Positions 1 to 7,540 of a DNA stretch of 11,589 nucleotides are shown piece after piece. The translations under genes and the position numbers were made by a program. Under the pieces are notes generated by a model. That model searched no databases. It was not told the origin of the DNA and saw only the letters and a list, made by a program, of their open reading frames with translations. Numbering within the stretch: position 1 is the first letter of the stretch; every line of letters begins with the position of its first letter. Source of the stretch: an uncultured Cellvibrio sp. (GTDB lineage: Bacteria > Pseudomonadota > Gammaproteobacteria > Pseudomonadales > Cellvibrionaceae); the NCBI GenBank assembly GCA_946482385.1, contig CAMLRI010000021.1, positions 1-11,589 of the forward strand, given 5' to 3'.

Positions 1-651
1 GTCCTGGGTGCGGGTGCGCGGCGTCACTTCCTGTACATGGGCGATGATGTTCAAGCACTTAACACCGGCCATTTCCAGGCTGTCGATAATTTCGGTGGTT
101 TTGCTTTGCAACATGGAGTGGATCAGCAACAGCGGAATGGCGGCAATCAAACCAAAGGCGGTGGTGTTCATGGCTACCGCGATGGAGGATGACAGGAGCG
201 CCGCTTTTTCTGCCGGGTCGGCACTGGCGACGGCGGTAAAGGCGGCGATCAAACCGATAATGGTGCCGAGCAGCCCCAACAGGGTGGAAATATTGGCCAG
301 GGTGGCGAGGTAGGCGGTGCGCTTTTCCAGGCGCGGCATGGCTTCCATCACGCCCTCTTCCATGGCCAGTTCAATATCATCGCGGCGCGGCGATTGCGAC
401 ATGCGCACCACGCCCGCGGCAATAATGCGCGAGATATAGGCATCGCTGGATTTGGCCAGGTTGACCACACCGGCGTAATCCTTTTTTTGCAACATGGGCA
501 GTATGCGGTCGAAGGCTTGGCGGTTGGCCGACTTGGCGGCGGTGAGCACTACCCAGCGCTCAATGGCAATGGCAACACCAATCACCAACACTATGGCGAT
601 GGGGTACATAAAGCTGCCGCCTTCTTGGAAAAAACGAATCAAAGTATCCAT
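1..651 (-). CDS. ExbB/TolQ/MotA-family proton channel subunit, partial (C-terminus missing)
   Basis: The reading frame is open from ATG at 651 to the window edge, giving 217 residues without a stop. The layout is that of the ExbB/TolQ/MotA family: a first membrane helix at about residues 16-33, a cytoplasmic stretch (about 34-117) with the element EEGVMEAMPRLEKRTAYLAT at 98-117, a second helix at about 118-138 (LANISTLLGLLGTIIGLIAA) and a third at about 158-180 (AVAMNTTAFGLIAAIPLLLI). In this family the second and third helices form the pore that, with ExbD-type partners, uses the proton gradient to drive periplasmic or outer-membrane work. An SD-like GAGG lies 10 nt before the ATG. It follows a block of TPR envelope proteins after a 147-nt AT-rich gap, which suggests it is their motor and not a TonB-dependent iron-uptake ExbB. 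Only a few C-terminal residues should be missing. Family assignment is firm; the specific role is inferred. Confidence 0.93.
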   Translation of the reverse strand, partial: MDTLIRFFQEGGSFMYPIAIVLVIGVAIAIERWVVLTAAKSANRQAFDRILPMLQKKDYAGVVNLAKSSDAYISRIIAAGVVRMSQSPRRDDIELAMEEGVMEAMPRLEKRTAYLATLANISTLLGLLGTIIGLIAAFTAVASADPAEKAALLSSSIAVAMNTTAFGLIAAIPLLLIHSMLQSKTTEIIDSLEMAGVKCLNIIAHVQEVTPRTRTQD

Positions 652-798
652 AACACGTGTGCCTCACATAAAAATTCAAGGGTTGTAAAAATGATTGGGA
701 CAATTAAAAAAAGACAAACCAAATAAAAAATTCAAAAAAGAAAAATCAGAAAAAAGTCAGCAAAAGAAATTTGGCGCAATAAAAAATCGGCCAGCCCT
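652..798. promoter_or_regulatory. AT-rich leader with phased A-tracts upstream of the exbB-like gene
   Basis: This 147-nt gap is far richer in A/T than its surroundings. On the + strand it carries A-runs centred near 672, 689, 709, 728, 737, 743, 753, 764 and 784; most are about 9-11 or 17-20 bp apart, which is roughly helical phasing and predicts bent DNA. I see no hairpin followed by a T-run good enough to call a terminator after the gene ending at 799, and no promoter with a clear -35/-10 pair. An 8-bp palindrome ACACGTGT (653-660) sits between the SD and the start. It may hold a promoter or an internal transcript boundary for the motor genes. Confidence 0.4.
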
Positions 799-1176
799 CT
801 ACTCCTCTTCATCCAGTTCGCCGCTGGCTTCCAGGTGGCGCAATAACTCCTCGCGCTCCACATGGCCGAACACCGCATCCTGCTGCGAACTGAGCATTTG
901 CATGTCCAGCGCCGGGGTTTCTGGCGATTGCCAGGGCATTACATAAAACACCCGCGGCTGTTCCTGGTTGCCCATCACCGTGGTGCGCAAATTGATGGTG
1001 GCGGACTCTACAGTTTTTTGCGCCCCAGGCGCTGTTTTTTGAGCCTCGGGCGCTGTTGTTTCTTCCGCTGCTGGCTCCGGCTCGGCTTGCTCGGTTTGCG
1101 CCTGGGTTAGTGGCGCCAGGGGCAGGCAGATTAACCCGGCCAGCAGCAGGCCGTAATGGCGATTATTGAGTTTCAT
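799..1176 (-). CDS. Small exported protein of unknown function in the TPR/ExbB cluster
   Basis: This encodes 125 residues. A signal peptide is clear: a basic start (MKLNNRH), a hydrophobic core at about 9-23 and a likely cleavage after A26 (TQA|Q). Residues 27-57 are acidic, Ala/Pro/Thr-rich and contain a 7-residue tandem repeat (APEAQKT at 42-48, APGAQKT at 49-55). A compact core follows at 59-83, with the stretch INLRTTVMGNQEQPRVFYV, then a charged tail ending ELDEEE. I chose ATG at 1176 over the upstream in-frame ATG at 1254 because GAGGAG lies 7 nt before it, because it starts the signal peptide, and because it gives a 14-nt overlap with the preceding TPR gene. The product is probably periplasmic and a small partner of the TPR lipoproteins. 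I recognise no domain or catalytic residue, so the function is unknown. Confidence 0.85.
   Translation of the reverse strand: MKLNNRHYGLLLAGLICLPLAPLTQAQTEQAEPEPAAEETTAPEAQKTAPGAQKTVESATINLRTTVMGNQEQPRVFYVMPWQSPETPALDMQMLSSQQDAVFGHVEREELLRHLEASGELDEEE
1010..1051. repeat. Two-copy 21-bp in-frame tandem repeat inside the 125-aa gene
   Basis: Copies at 1010-1030 and 1031-1051 are similar 21-bp units, each with a GTTTTTTG core, and they encode the heptads APGAQKT and APEAQKT on the minus strand. The next bases (GCTGTTG from 1052) begin like a third, degenerate copy. The repeat lies in the flexible linker between signal peptide and conserved core, so changes in copy number would alter only linker length. 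Confidence 0.75.
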
Positions 1177-1960
1177 CAGAAGACTCCTCATCAACAACCT
1201 CGGCTGCCGCTGCGGATTCTGCGCTTTCCGCTTCGGTTTCAGTGTCGGCTTCAACCACAGGCGCTGGCGCCGGCGCCGCTTTGGGTTTGGGGGTTATCCC
1301 CAGGCGCCGCTGCAAATCGGCAATCCAGGAATTGATTTGTTTATCGCCCTCGCCCGCCAATTGTTGGTAGGCCTCGTAGTGCGCCAGGGCCTCCGGGTGT
1401 TTACCCATGTAGAGGTCGTAGAGTATGGCCAGGTTCTTGTGGCCCTCGGGGTACCAGGGCCAGAGGCTCAGGGCTTTAGTGTAGTTGGCTTCGGCGGCAG
1501 TAAACTCGCCCTGTTCGCGCTGCAACAAAGCCAGGGCATTGTAGGCATCCAGGTTGAGGTGATTGGCTTCAATCGCCGCTTTAAAGGATTGCGCCGCTAA
1601 ATCCGCTTGGTTTTGCGCGCGATAAACCAAACCCAGGTTGAGATGGGCGCCGGATAATTTGGGGTTTTCTGCCACCAGTTTTTGCAGCAGCGATTGCGCC
1701 TGGCCCCACTGCTTGTTGCGCATGGCACGGGTGGCCTCGGCGAACTGCTGCTGCGCCTGGCGGCTGGCGCCGGTTTTATTTTGCAAATAAGGGTTGGGCA
1801 GCGCCGGGCCGGGGGGCAGAATGCTGGCACCCGCCGCCGCAACCGGGCCCTGGGCTTCATCGGGCTTGGCTTTGCTTTTTTTACTGCCAGGCGTGGAAGA
1901 ACAGGCGCCCAGCAAAACACTCAGCGCTAACAAAAGCGCACCGGCCTTAGTGAATTTCAT
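1163..1960 (-). CDS. TPR-repeat outer-membrane lipoprotein (AglT/GltE-like candidate)
   Basis: This encodes 265 residues. A lipoprotein signal ends at the lipobox LGAC with C20; the residue after it is Ser, not Asp, so outer-membrane sorting is expected under the Lol rule. After a Pro/Ala-rich linker (about 21-65), four TPR units follow at about 70-101, 103-136, 138-170 and 172-203, with typical W-G-A, Y-A and A-Y/F-A spacing. The tail (224-265) is Ala/Pro/Glu-rich, acidic and probably disordered. Its ATG at 1960 overlaps the end of the 976-aa gene by 14 nt and has a strong SD (GGAGG, 6 nt upstream), so the two are translationally coupled. TPR lipoproteins next to ExbB-type motors usually act as adaptors in envelope complexes. 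The match to AglT/GltE of Myxococcus is inferred from size, repeats and context. It could also be a pilotin-like helper such as PilF, but the neighbours speak against that. Confidence 0.93.
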   Translation of the reverse strand: MKFTKAGALLLALSVLLGACSSTPGSKKSKAKPDEAQGPVAAAGASILPPGPALPNPYLQNKTGASRQAQQQFAEATRAMRNKQWGQAQSLLQKLVAENPKLSGAHLNLGLVYRAQNQADLAAQSFKAAIEANHLNLDAYNALALLQREQGEFTAAEANYTKALSLWPWYPEGHKNLAILYDLYMGKHPEALAHYEAYQQLAGEGDKQINSWIADLQRRLGITPKPKAAPAPAPVVEADTETEAESAESAAAAEVVDEESSDETQ

Positions 1961-4877
1961 CGCTCACCTCCAGGCGGGTTTCGCTTTTGTTGTAGCGCGC
2001 GGGCAGCAGTTTGGCGAGGGCCTCGAAGCTGCGTTTAACCCAGGGATCGTAGGTGCCTTTCCAGCTGCGCTGGGCATTGGCCTGGTGGATTTCTATGGCT
2101 TTTTCCTCGAAGGGATAGGCCTGCTCTTCCAACATGATTTCGTACTGCTCCAGGGCCAGCTCATCCAATTCTTTGGGGCGCTGGGAATCCATTAAATCGC
2201 GGCTGAGCTGGGCGTAGACTTCGCCAATTTTAAAACTGGCCTGGGTGGTAAATTCCGCTATGCCGTAACCCAATACCTGCTCCTGGGCTTTAAGGGCTTT
2301 TTCCATGGCAGCGCGCTTGCGCTGCAAACTGTTTTTGATCGGCAGGGTGAGTTTAATACGCTCAAACTCATCGAAAGACGGCTGCGCCAATTCGCTCTGG
2401 GCACTGGCCGCCAGGTAGCTGGAGCGATCGGTTTTGGCGGCGCCGGCAGCCTTGTGGCTGTCGATAATGCGCTGCAACCAATAGAGGCGGTTGGCCTGGT
2501 CGCCCGCCGCTTTATACAGCTCGGTCAACTTGTGCTGGGCTTCCAAATTGTTGGCCAGGGGGCGCGGGTATTCGTTGGCGTAGCGGCGGTATTGGGCGAT
2601 GGCCTGGTCGCGGCGGCCAGATTTTTCATAGAGCTCGGCGCCCATGTAGAGCGACTGGCGCTTCACTTCCGGGTCGTTGCTGGAGCGTTCCATTACCACC
2701 AGTTCATCGGCGGCCAGCTGCCACTTTTCCTGGTTTTGGTAGATGAGCACCATCTTCGCCGGCAGGGTGGCGCTGAGGGCGTTGTTGGGATACTTCTGGC
2801 GGAAGCTGAGGTAGACGTTTTCCGCCTGGGACCACTTTTCCTGCTCCATCAAATAAAGGCCGGCGTCGTACTGCGCCTTAACCGCAATTTCGGTGTCGGG
2901 GGTGACCTGGGTGATGCGCAGCAGCTGGGCGATGGCTGCATCTTTATCGCCAAATTCCAAACTGGATTCCGCCTGGCGGTAGATGCTGGCAGCGATGCGC
3001 TCGCGCACCTGCAGGGCGGTGGGGGCACCCGGGTTGTTGCCGTGCAGCGGGTGCAGTGCCAGCACCTGGGTATAGGCCTGCTCGGCCTGGCTGTAGTCTT
3101 TCAACTCAAACAAACTGTGGCCGAGGATCAGCCAGCTGCTGAACTGCAACTTGCCCTCGGCGGGGGGCTGCCAGGCCAGCACCCGCTCGGCCACGGCCTT
3201 GGCTTCGCTGTAGCGCTGGTGCTGCAACAGCTCGGCGCCGGCGTCGGCCAGTACGTTAAGCGCGCGCGGGTCGGTGGGGTAGGTTTCAGCAAAACGCAGG
3301 GCGTTTTCGATTTTGCGCTCCTGCCACTCCAGCAGTTTGGCGTCGGGGAAACCCTTGGCCGAGGCGATCAACTGCTGCGGCAGCAGCACCGCGGCATAGC
3401 CGGCATCGGCGCCGCGCAGCTTGTCGCGGTAGTCGTAGGCTACCCGCTCAAAAGCCTCCATGGCGCCGGGCAGGTCGCCAGCTTCGTTCAGGCATTCGGC
3501 CAACAGGAAAGTCATCTCTGCCGCTTGCGGGTCCTTCTCAAAAGTTTGCACAAATTCGCGGTACCAATTGGCGGCGCGGGCATAGGCGGCGGTGGCCTCA
3601 TTGGGCTTTTTGGCGGCGGCCAAACCCTGGGCCTGGGCGTGCTCGTACTGCGCCAGTTCCTGTAGCGACTGATGCAAATAGGCGGTGGCTATATTGCCGA
3701 TGACACCCTGGCGGGCTGTCCAGAAATTGCTGCGGATACCATAGCGCTGGACAAAATCCTGCTTGGCCGGCAGCACCAGGCTGGGGAAATCGCCCTGCTG
3801 GTAAACCTCAATCATTTTGATGCTGAAGCTGGGGGCGAAATCCGATTCGGGGTTGTGCTGGACAAAATGCTGATAGGTTTCGGCGCTATCGGTATAGCGT
3901 TTTTGCTCCAGGTAGAGCTGCCCCAACTGCTGATAAAGCAGGTATTCGTAGGGGCGCTTGCCACCCAATTGGGTTTGCAGGGCGCTGATCGACTTGGCGC
4001 CATCCAGGTAGGAGAGCGACAGCGCCATCACCCGCAAGGTGTCTTGCACCAGGTTGGTTTTGGCCGGGCCCAGGTCGGTCATCACCTGCTCCAGGGCCGC
4101 CGGATCACCGCTGCTGCCGAGCATCTGGTCGAGCACCTGGGCAAAGGAGTGCAGCGCCAGGTCGTAGTCGCTGCGTTTGAATTGGGTCCAGCCCTTCATG
4201 TAGAGGGCGTTTTGCTTGAGCTGCTGGTTCTCGCCACTGGCCATGGCGGCGCTGTAGGCGGCTTCGGCGGCAGCGTAGTTGCCCTCGGTAAAGGCTTTTT
4301 CGGCGCGGCGGAATTGGGTTTCTGCCATAAAGGGCGATTGCGGATCGCTTTCGGCCAACTGGTCGAGTACCGCTGCAGCCTCATCGTTGCGGCCGTCGAG
4401 GGAGAGGGCCTTGGCCAATTTGTAGCGCAGTTGGTCTGGCTCTATGCCTTTTATCTTCTCCGGGTTTTTCGCCTGCATCTCCAGCAGCTCGCGGTACATG
4501 GCCACCGGTTTGTCGTAAAAACGGCGCACATCGGTGGCGTCCAGTTGCGCCTGCTCGCTGCGCAGCATTTCCAGGTCGGCCAGGCGCAGCATAATTTGCT
4601 GGCGCAGCTGGGGTTCTTCCGCCACCGCCAGGGCGCGCCTGTAGCTCTGCTCGATGCGGTCTATATCCACCAGGCTGACCTTGGCTTTGGTATCCGGCAA
4701 CTTGGCGCTGGGCAGCTCGGCCAGGGTTTTGCCGCGGCCATCGTCGTCGCCGCCCACCCAGCTACAGCCGGTGCAGGCCAGCACCAGCGCCAGGCTACCC
4801 AGCGCAAAACCACGCAGCGTAAAACCGGGCAGCGAGCGATGCGGCAGTTGCACAGAGCGGGTATAGCGGCGGCTCAT
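1947..4877 (-). CDS. Large TPR-repeat envelope lipoprotein (AgnA/GltD-like candidate)
   Basis: This encodes 976 residues. A basic N-terminus and hydrophobic segment (about 20-34) end at two cysteines, C35 (VLAC) and C38 (CTGC). C35 fits the lipobox better, so a lipid anchor is likely although the anchor residue is uncertain. The mature part is a long helical solenoid. TPR-type units are readable at about 150-180, 188-215, 225-250, 312-344, 453-484, 541-572, 580-612, 667-700 and 741-772. A non-repeat C-terminal region (about 845-976) contains YPFEEKAIEIHQANAQRSW at 921-939, which looks like a conserved end domain. There is no enzymatic motif; the role is probably a periplasmic scaffold. Its ATG shares one base with the TGA of the gene before (TGATG), and AAGGA lies about 10 nt upstream. 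Its 3' end overlaps the next TPR gene. The similarity to AgnA/GltD is inferred, not shown. Confidence 0.93.
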   Translation of the reverse strand: MSRRYTRSVQLPHRSLPGFTLRGFALGSLALVLACTGCSWVGGDDDGRGKTLAELPSAKLPDTKAKVSLVDIDRIEQSYRRALAVAEEPQLRQQIMLRLADLEMLRSEQAQLDATDVRRFYDKPVAMYRELLEMQAKNPEKIKGIEPDQLRYKLAKALSLDGRNDEAAAVLDQLAESDPQSPFMAETQFRRAEKAFTEGNYAAAEAAYSAAMASGENQQLKQNALYMKGWTQFKRSDYDLALHSFAQVLDQMLGSSGDPAALEQVMTDLGPAKTNLVQDTLRVMALSLSYLDGAKSISALQTQLGGKRPYEYLLYQQLGQLYLEQKRYTDSAETYQHFVQHNPESDFAPSFSIKMIEVYQQGDFPSLVLPAKQDFVQRYGIRSNFWTARQGVIGNIATAYLHQSLQELAQYEHAQAQGLAAAKKPNEATAAYARAANWYREFVQTFEKDPQAAEMTFLLAECLNEAGDLPGAMEAFERVAYDYRDKLRGADAGYAAVLLPQQLIASAKGFPDAKLLEWQERKIENALRFAETYPTDPRALNVLADAGAELLQHQRYSEAKAVAERVLAWQPPAEGKLQFSSWLILGHSLFELKDYSQAEQAYTQVLALHPLHGNNPGAPTALQVRERIAASIYRQAESSLEFGDKDAAIAQLLRITQVTPDTEIAVKAQYDAGLYLMEQEKWSQAENVYLSFRQKYPNNALSATLPAKMVLIYQNQEKWQLAADELVVMERSSNDPEVKRQSLYMGAELYEKSGRRDQAIAQYRRYANEYPRPLANNLEAQHKLTELYKAAGDQANRLYWLQRIIDSHKAAGAAKTDRSSYLAASAQSELAQPSFDEFERIKLTLPIKNSLQRKRAAMEKALKAQEQVLGYGIAEFTTQASFKIGEVYAQLSRDLMDSQRPKELDELALEQYEIMLEEQAYPFEEKAIEIHQANAQRSWKGTYDPWVKRSFEALAKLLPARYNKSETRLEVSDEIH

Positions 4878-6841
4878 CAGGGTTGTTTCCTTAATTCGGC
4901 GTCGTAGAGGCGCGCCACGGCCAGGTGGGCCTGGGCCAGGTAGTTATTGAGGCGTTTTTCATGCAGCGCCAACTGGCGGTCGACCTGCTGGCGCAACTCG
5001 GCGCCCTGGGCGCGGATCAGCCCCTGGGTGCGCAGCAGCGCGGTTTGGTTTTCCTTGCCCAGCTGTTGCAGGCGCGCCAGCACCGGTTGGATGTCGATGC
5101 TGGTGGCCATCAGGGTTTGGATGCGCGCGCGGGTTTCACCCAGCTGCTGCAGGGTTTGCTCCGCCTGCTGTTGCTGCGCCTTGAGCGCCGCCAGGCGGCC
5201 GGGGTATTCCTGCGCGGCCTGCCACACCAATAGGCCGTTAAACATGCGCAGGCGCGCCTGTTGGTCGCTGGCGTCTTGGCCGGCGGCCTGCATGCGGGCA
5301 ATGGTCTGCTGGGAGCGCTGCACTAATTGGTAAAGCTCGCGGCTGTCGTCATCGGCCAGGGCCATGTAGTCGTCGCTGCTTTCAATGGCGTCGATACGGG
5401 CGCGCAACTGGTCGCGCTGGGCGCTGAGCAATTGTTCCTGCTCAAGCAATTTTTTATTGGCCAGCTGCTGCTCCTGGCGCTCGCGGGCGGCTTGCTTGTC
5501 GAGCAACAGGGCGCGGTAGACCTCCAACTTTGGCTCCCAGGCTTGCAGCAATTTTTGCAGGCGCAGCAGATCGCGCAGTTGCAATACCGAGGTTTGGAAC
5601 TGGTTTTGCGCAAACAATTCGGCCAGGTAGGCGGAGCGGGTTTTGATGATGCTGGTCTGGTCCAGGCGCAGCCAGTTTTGGCCGTCATCGGTAACGGCGG
5701 CGGCCACTATGCCCGGCTCTTCGGCGACTGATTTTTTGCTCCACTCCTTGAGTGCGCTGCTGGGGACTGGCTCGCTGCCCACCAGGGTGAGCAGCTCCTC
5801 TTCGGTGAGGGTGGCGCGCATATCGCGCACCAGTTGGATTTCCCGCTGCAGCAGTTCTTCCGCCTGTTGGTAGGCGTTGAGCGCATCGCCCTGGGCGTCG
5901 AGTTTTTCATAGGCAAAGGGCAGTGCCAGCAGCGATTCCTGCACCGCCGGGTAGATCAAACTGCGGCTGCGCAAAACCTGCCAGGGGTGCAGCGCCTTGC
6001 GGTACTCCTCCTGCGCCACCGCCGCCCAGCCGTAGCCGAGCAGCGCCTGGTTGGCAAAGGCGCCGTCGAGGCGCACCTGGGTAAATTCGCGGATGGCCGC
6101 AGCGTAGCTCTGCTGCGCCAAATAGCTGTAGCCCATGGCGGTGTGGGCTTTATCTTGCAGAGCCCAGTGTTCGCGCTGGGCGCTAAAGCTGTGGCCACCC
6201 TCCACCTCCGTCAACTCGCGGAAAAACGCCTGGGCCTGCTTGAAATCGCCGGCGCGGGCATGGGCAGCGCCCAGGTTGTAGAGCACATAGGGCGTCCAGC
6301 GGCGCGCCTCCAGTTTTTGCACTTGCTTGAGGCTGTAATCGCCAAAGGCCTGCTGGTGGATGCGGATGTTGATTTGCAGGGATTGCATCTGCGCGCGCAG
6401 GCTGGGTTCAAAATCCTTGCTCACCCGGGCGAAGCTGGCCTCGGCCTGGGCCCAGTCGCCGTGCAGGTAGTGCAGTTTACCCAGGTAGAACCAGGCGGCG
6501 TCGCGCACCGATTGCGGGCGGCGCTGGTCTTGCAGGATGGTTTCGAATACTTGCTGGGCATGGCGCTGCATGCCAAAGGCGAGGCTGACGCCGCCGGCGA
6601 TCAGCTCCGGGTTGTCGCTGTGGCCTTTAATGCCGCTGCCGGCATCCGCCACCATCAGCTCGCTCAGGGCTGCCAGGTAATCCTGTTGGTAGTAGTGGTA
6701 AAGGGCAACGCCGTAGCGCAGGTCGGCCACGGCGCGCTTGGGTTTATCGGCCGCCCAGCCCAGGGGCGCCGCCAGCGCAGCGGCTAACAACCAGCTGGCG
6801 GGGCGCTTGCCAAGGTGCGCCAGGCCGCGCATCAGGCTCAT
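4877..6841 (-). CDS. Exported TPR and coiled-coil protein of the motor cluster
   Basis: Reading from ATG at 6841 gives 654 residues. A signal peptide ends near GWAA|DKPKR (about residues 30-32), with no cysteine, so the product is soluble periplasmic or peripherally bound. The N-terminal half has TPR-like units near 40-66, 113-146, 184-212, 232-261, 265-293 and 308-336, for example LYNLGAAHARAGDFKQAQAF. From about 440 to 640 it is rich in Gln, Leu, Arg and Glu with long predicted coiled coils, broken by an acidic loop (about 488-500). The end contains a motif-like NNYLAQAHLAVARLYD. I chose 6841 because it makes an ATGA overlap with the upstream stop; an in-frame ATG at 6853 is equally open and neither has a good SD. 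A TPR head with a coiled-coil tail suggests a spanning or docking part between motor and outer membrane. No specific name is recognised. Confidence 0.9.
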   Translation of the reverse strand: MSLMRGLAHLGKRPASWLLAAALAAPLGWAADKPKRAVADLRYGVALYHYYQQDYLAALSELMVADAGSGIKGHSDNPELIAGGVSLAFGMQRHAQQVFETILQDQRRPQSVRDAAWFYLGKLHYLHGDWAQAEASFARVSKDFEPSLRAQMQSLQINIRIHQQAFGDYSLKQVQKLEARRWTPYVLYNLGAAHARAGDFKQAQAFFRELTEVEGGHSFSAQREHWALQDKAHTAMGYSYLAQQSYAAAIREFTQVRLDGAFANQALLGYGWAAVAQEEYRKALHPWQVLRSRSLIYPAVQESLLALPFAYEKLDAQGDALNAYQQAEELLQREIQLVRDMRATLTEEELLTLVGSEPVPSSALKEWSKKSVAEEPGIVAAAVTDDGQNWLRLDQTSIIKTRSAYLAELFAQNQFQTSVLQLRDLLRLQKLLQAWEPKLEVYRALLLDKQAARERQEQQLANKKLLEQEQLLSAQRDQLRARIDAIESSDDYMALADDDSRELYQLVQRSQQTIARMQAAGQDASDQQARLRMFNGLLVWQAAQEYPGRLAALKAQQQQAEQTLQQLGETRARIQTLMATSIDIQPVLARLQQLGKENQTALLRTQGLIRAQGAELRQQVDRQLALHEKRLNNYLAQAHLAVARLYDAELRKQP

Positions 6842-7374
6842 TGCATGTGCCATTGCTTGATATCAAATACAGGTTGCAGCTGGGCGCTGGAATCCACTAT
6901 GCGCAGTTCCAGCACCAGGGGTTCCTGGGTTTTGGTTACCACCAACTTGGCGCCGCGCTTGTAATCCTGTTGCGGGCCCTTGCCGGTGAAGAAGGCGCTG
7001 ATTTCGTGTTCGCCCGCCTTGAGGTTGCCGATGTACAAACGCTGTACACCGCCGCGGAACAGCGCCTTGGTTTGCTTATCGCTGTAGAGCTCGCTGGCCA
7101 CCAGCTTGTTGTCGATTTCCAACTTGATGGCATCCAGGTTGAAGTAGGTGCCCAGATCCATGGAGACATAGATCGCCACCTGGCTGCTGGCGGGATAGAG
7201 CAGCTCTTCTTCCAGAATCAGCAAATCGCGGTTGAGGGTGAGTACCGATTCTTTCAGCGCCTCCACCTGGGGTGCCACCTCCCCTTCCTGCCCATGGGCC
7301 GGGTTGAGCAGCGCCAACAGTAGCAGTGCACCTGCCCAGATTTTTTGCAGTGACATTTGCGGTGACTTGCGCAT
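6838..7374 (-). CDS. Exported 178-aa protein of unknown function, first gene of the TPR/ExbB cluster
   Basis: A signal peptide (about 1-29, ending PAHG|QE) is followed by a short helical, coiled-coil-like stretch (about 35-60, ending LEEELLY). A beta-rich domain occupies about 62-165, with readable pieces VAIYVSMDLGTYFNLDAI, FRGGVQRLYIGNLKAGEH and SAFFTGKG. The alternating strands and the GNLKAGEHEI turn recall PEGA-like or immunoglobulin-like beta-sandwich modules; that fold is a guess. There is no helix-turn-helix, so any regulator label found by homology would be doubtful. ATG at 7374 is supported by AGGGGAA, 6 nt upstream. The stop overlaps the next ATG (ATGA), so it is coupled to the TPR/coiled-coil gene. 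Being first in the operon, it probably makes a periplasmic component of the machine. Confidence 0.9.
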   Translation of the reverse strand: MRKSPQMSLQKIWAGALLLLALLNPAHGQEGEVAPQVEALKESVLTLNRDLLILEEELLYPASSQVAIYVSMDLGTYFNLDAIKLEIDNKLVASELYSDKQTKALFRGGVQRLYIGNLKAGEHEISAFFTGKGPQQDYKRGAKLVVTKTQEPLVLELRIVDSSAQLQPVFDIKQWHMQ

Positions 7375-7414
7375 CTTTCATTCCCCTATGAGGGCAGTCA
7401 AAAGCCCTTTTTTA

Positions 7415-7430
7415 CTCAATTAATGTGCCA
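7415..7430 (-). promoter_or_regulatory. Sigma-54-like promoter candidate for the TPR/ExbB operon
   Basis: The minus strand reads TGGCACATTAATTGAG, against the -24/-12 consensus TGGCAC-N5-TTGCW. The -24 box is perfect and the spacing is right, but the -12 box has GA where GC is expected, which is a serious mismatch. It lies about 40-55 nt before the ATG at 7374. A TAGAAT (minus strand, 7431-7436) could be a sigma-70 -10 box, but no good -35 stands 15-18 nt upstream of it. Confidence 0.3.
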
Positions 7431-7540
7431 ATTCTAGGTGCGGCACCTGGCGCAAAATGTGACTTCCGCCACAGTTGCTGAGTTGTTAAATTCGATTCAT
7501 CCAGCGCTGCCGGGCGACAATTTAGTCGGCGCCCCTTTAT

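Noticed and set aside
783..801. Possible terminator (GGCTGGCC then six T on the minus strand) after the 125-aa gene
   Set aside because: The paired arms would leave a 2-nt loop, which is not a stable hairpin.
2454..4907. Two long plus-strand ORFs (403 and 411 codons) opposite the 976-aa gene
   Set aside because: They are antisense to a clear TPR gene, their products are low-complexity Gly/Val/Leu/Gln strings with no domain, and they arise from GC-rich codon use in the real frame.
7391..7413. AGGGC/GCCCT stem followed by six T on the plus strand, like an intrinsic terminator
   Set aside because: The stem is only 5 bp, there is no plus-strand gene to terminate, and on the minus strand it lies in the leader just before the SD. 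It is perhaps a weak leader structure only.
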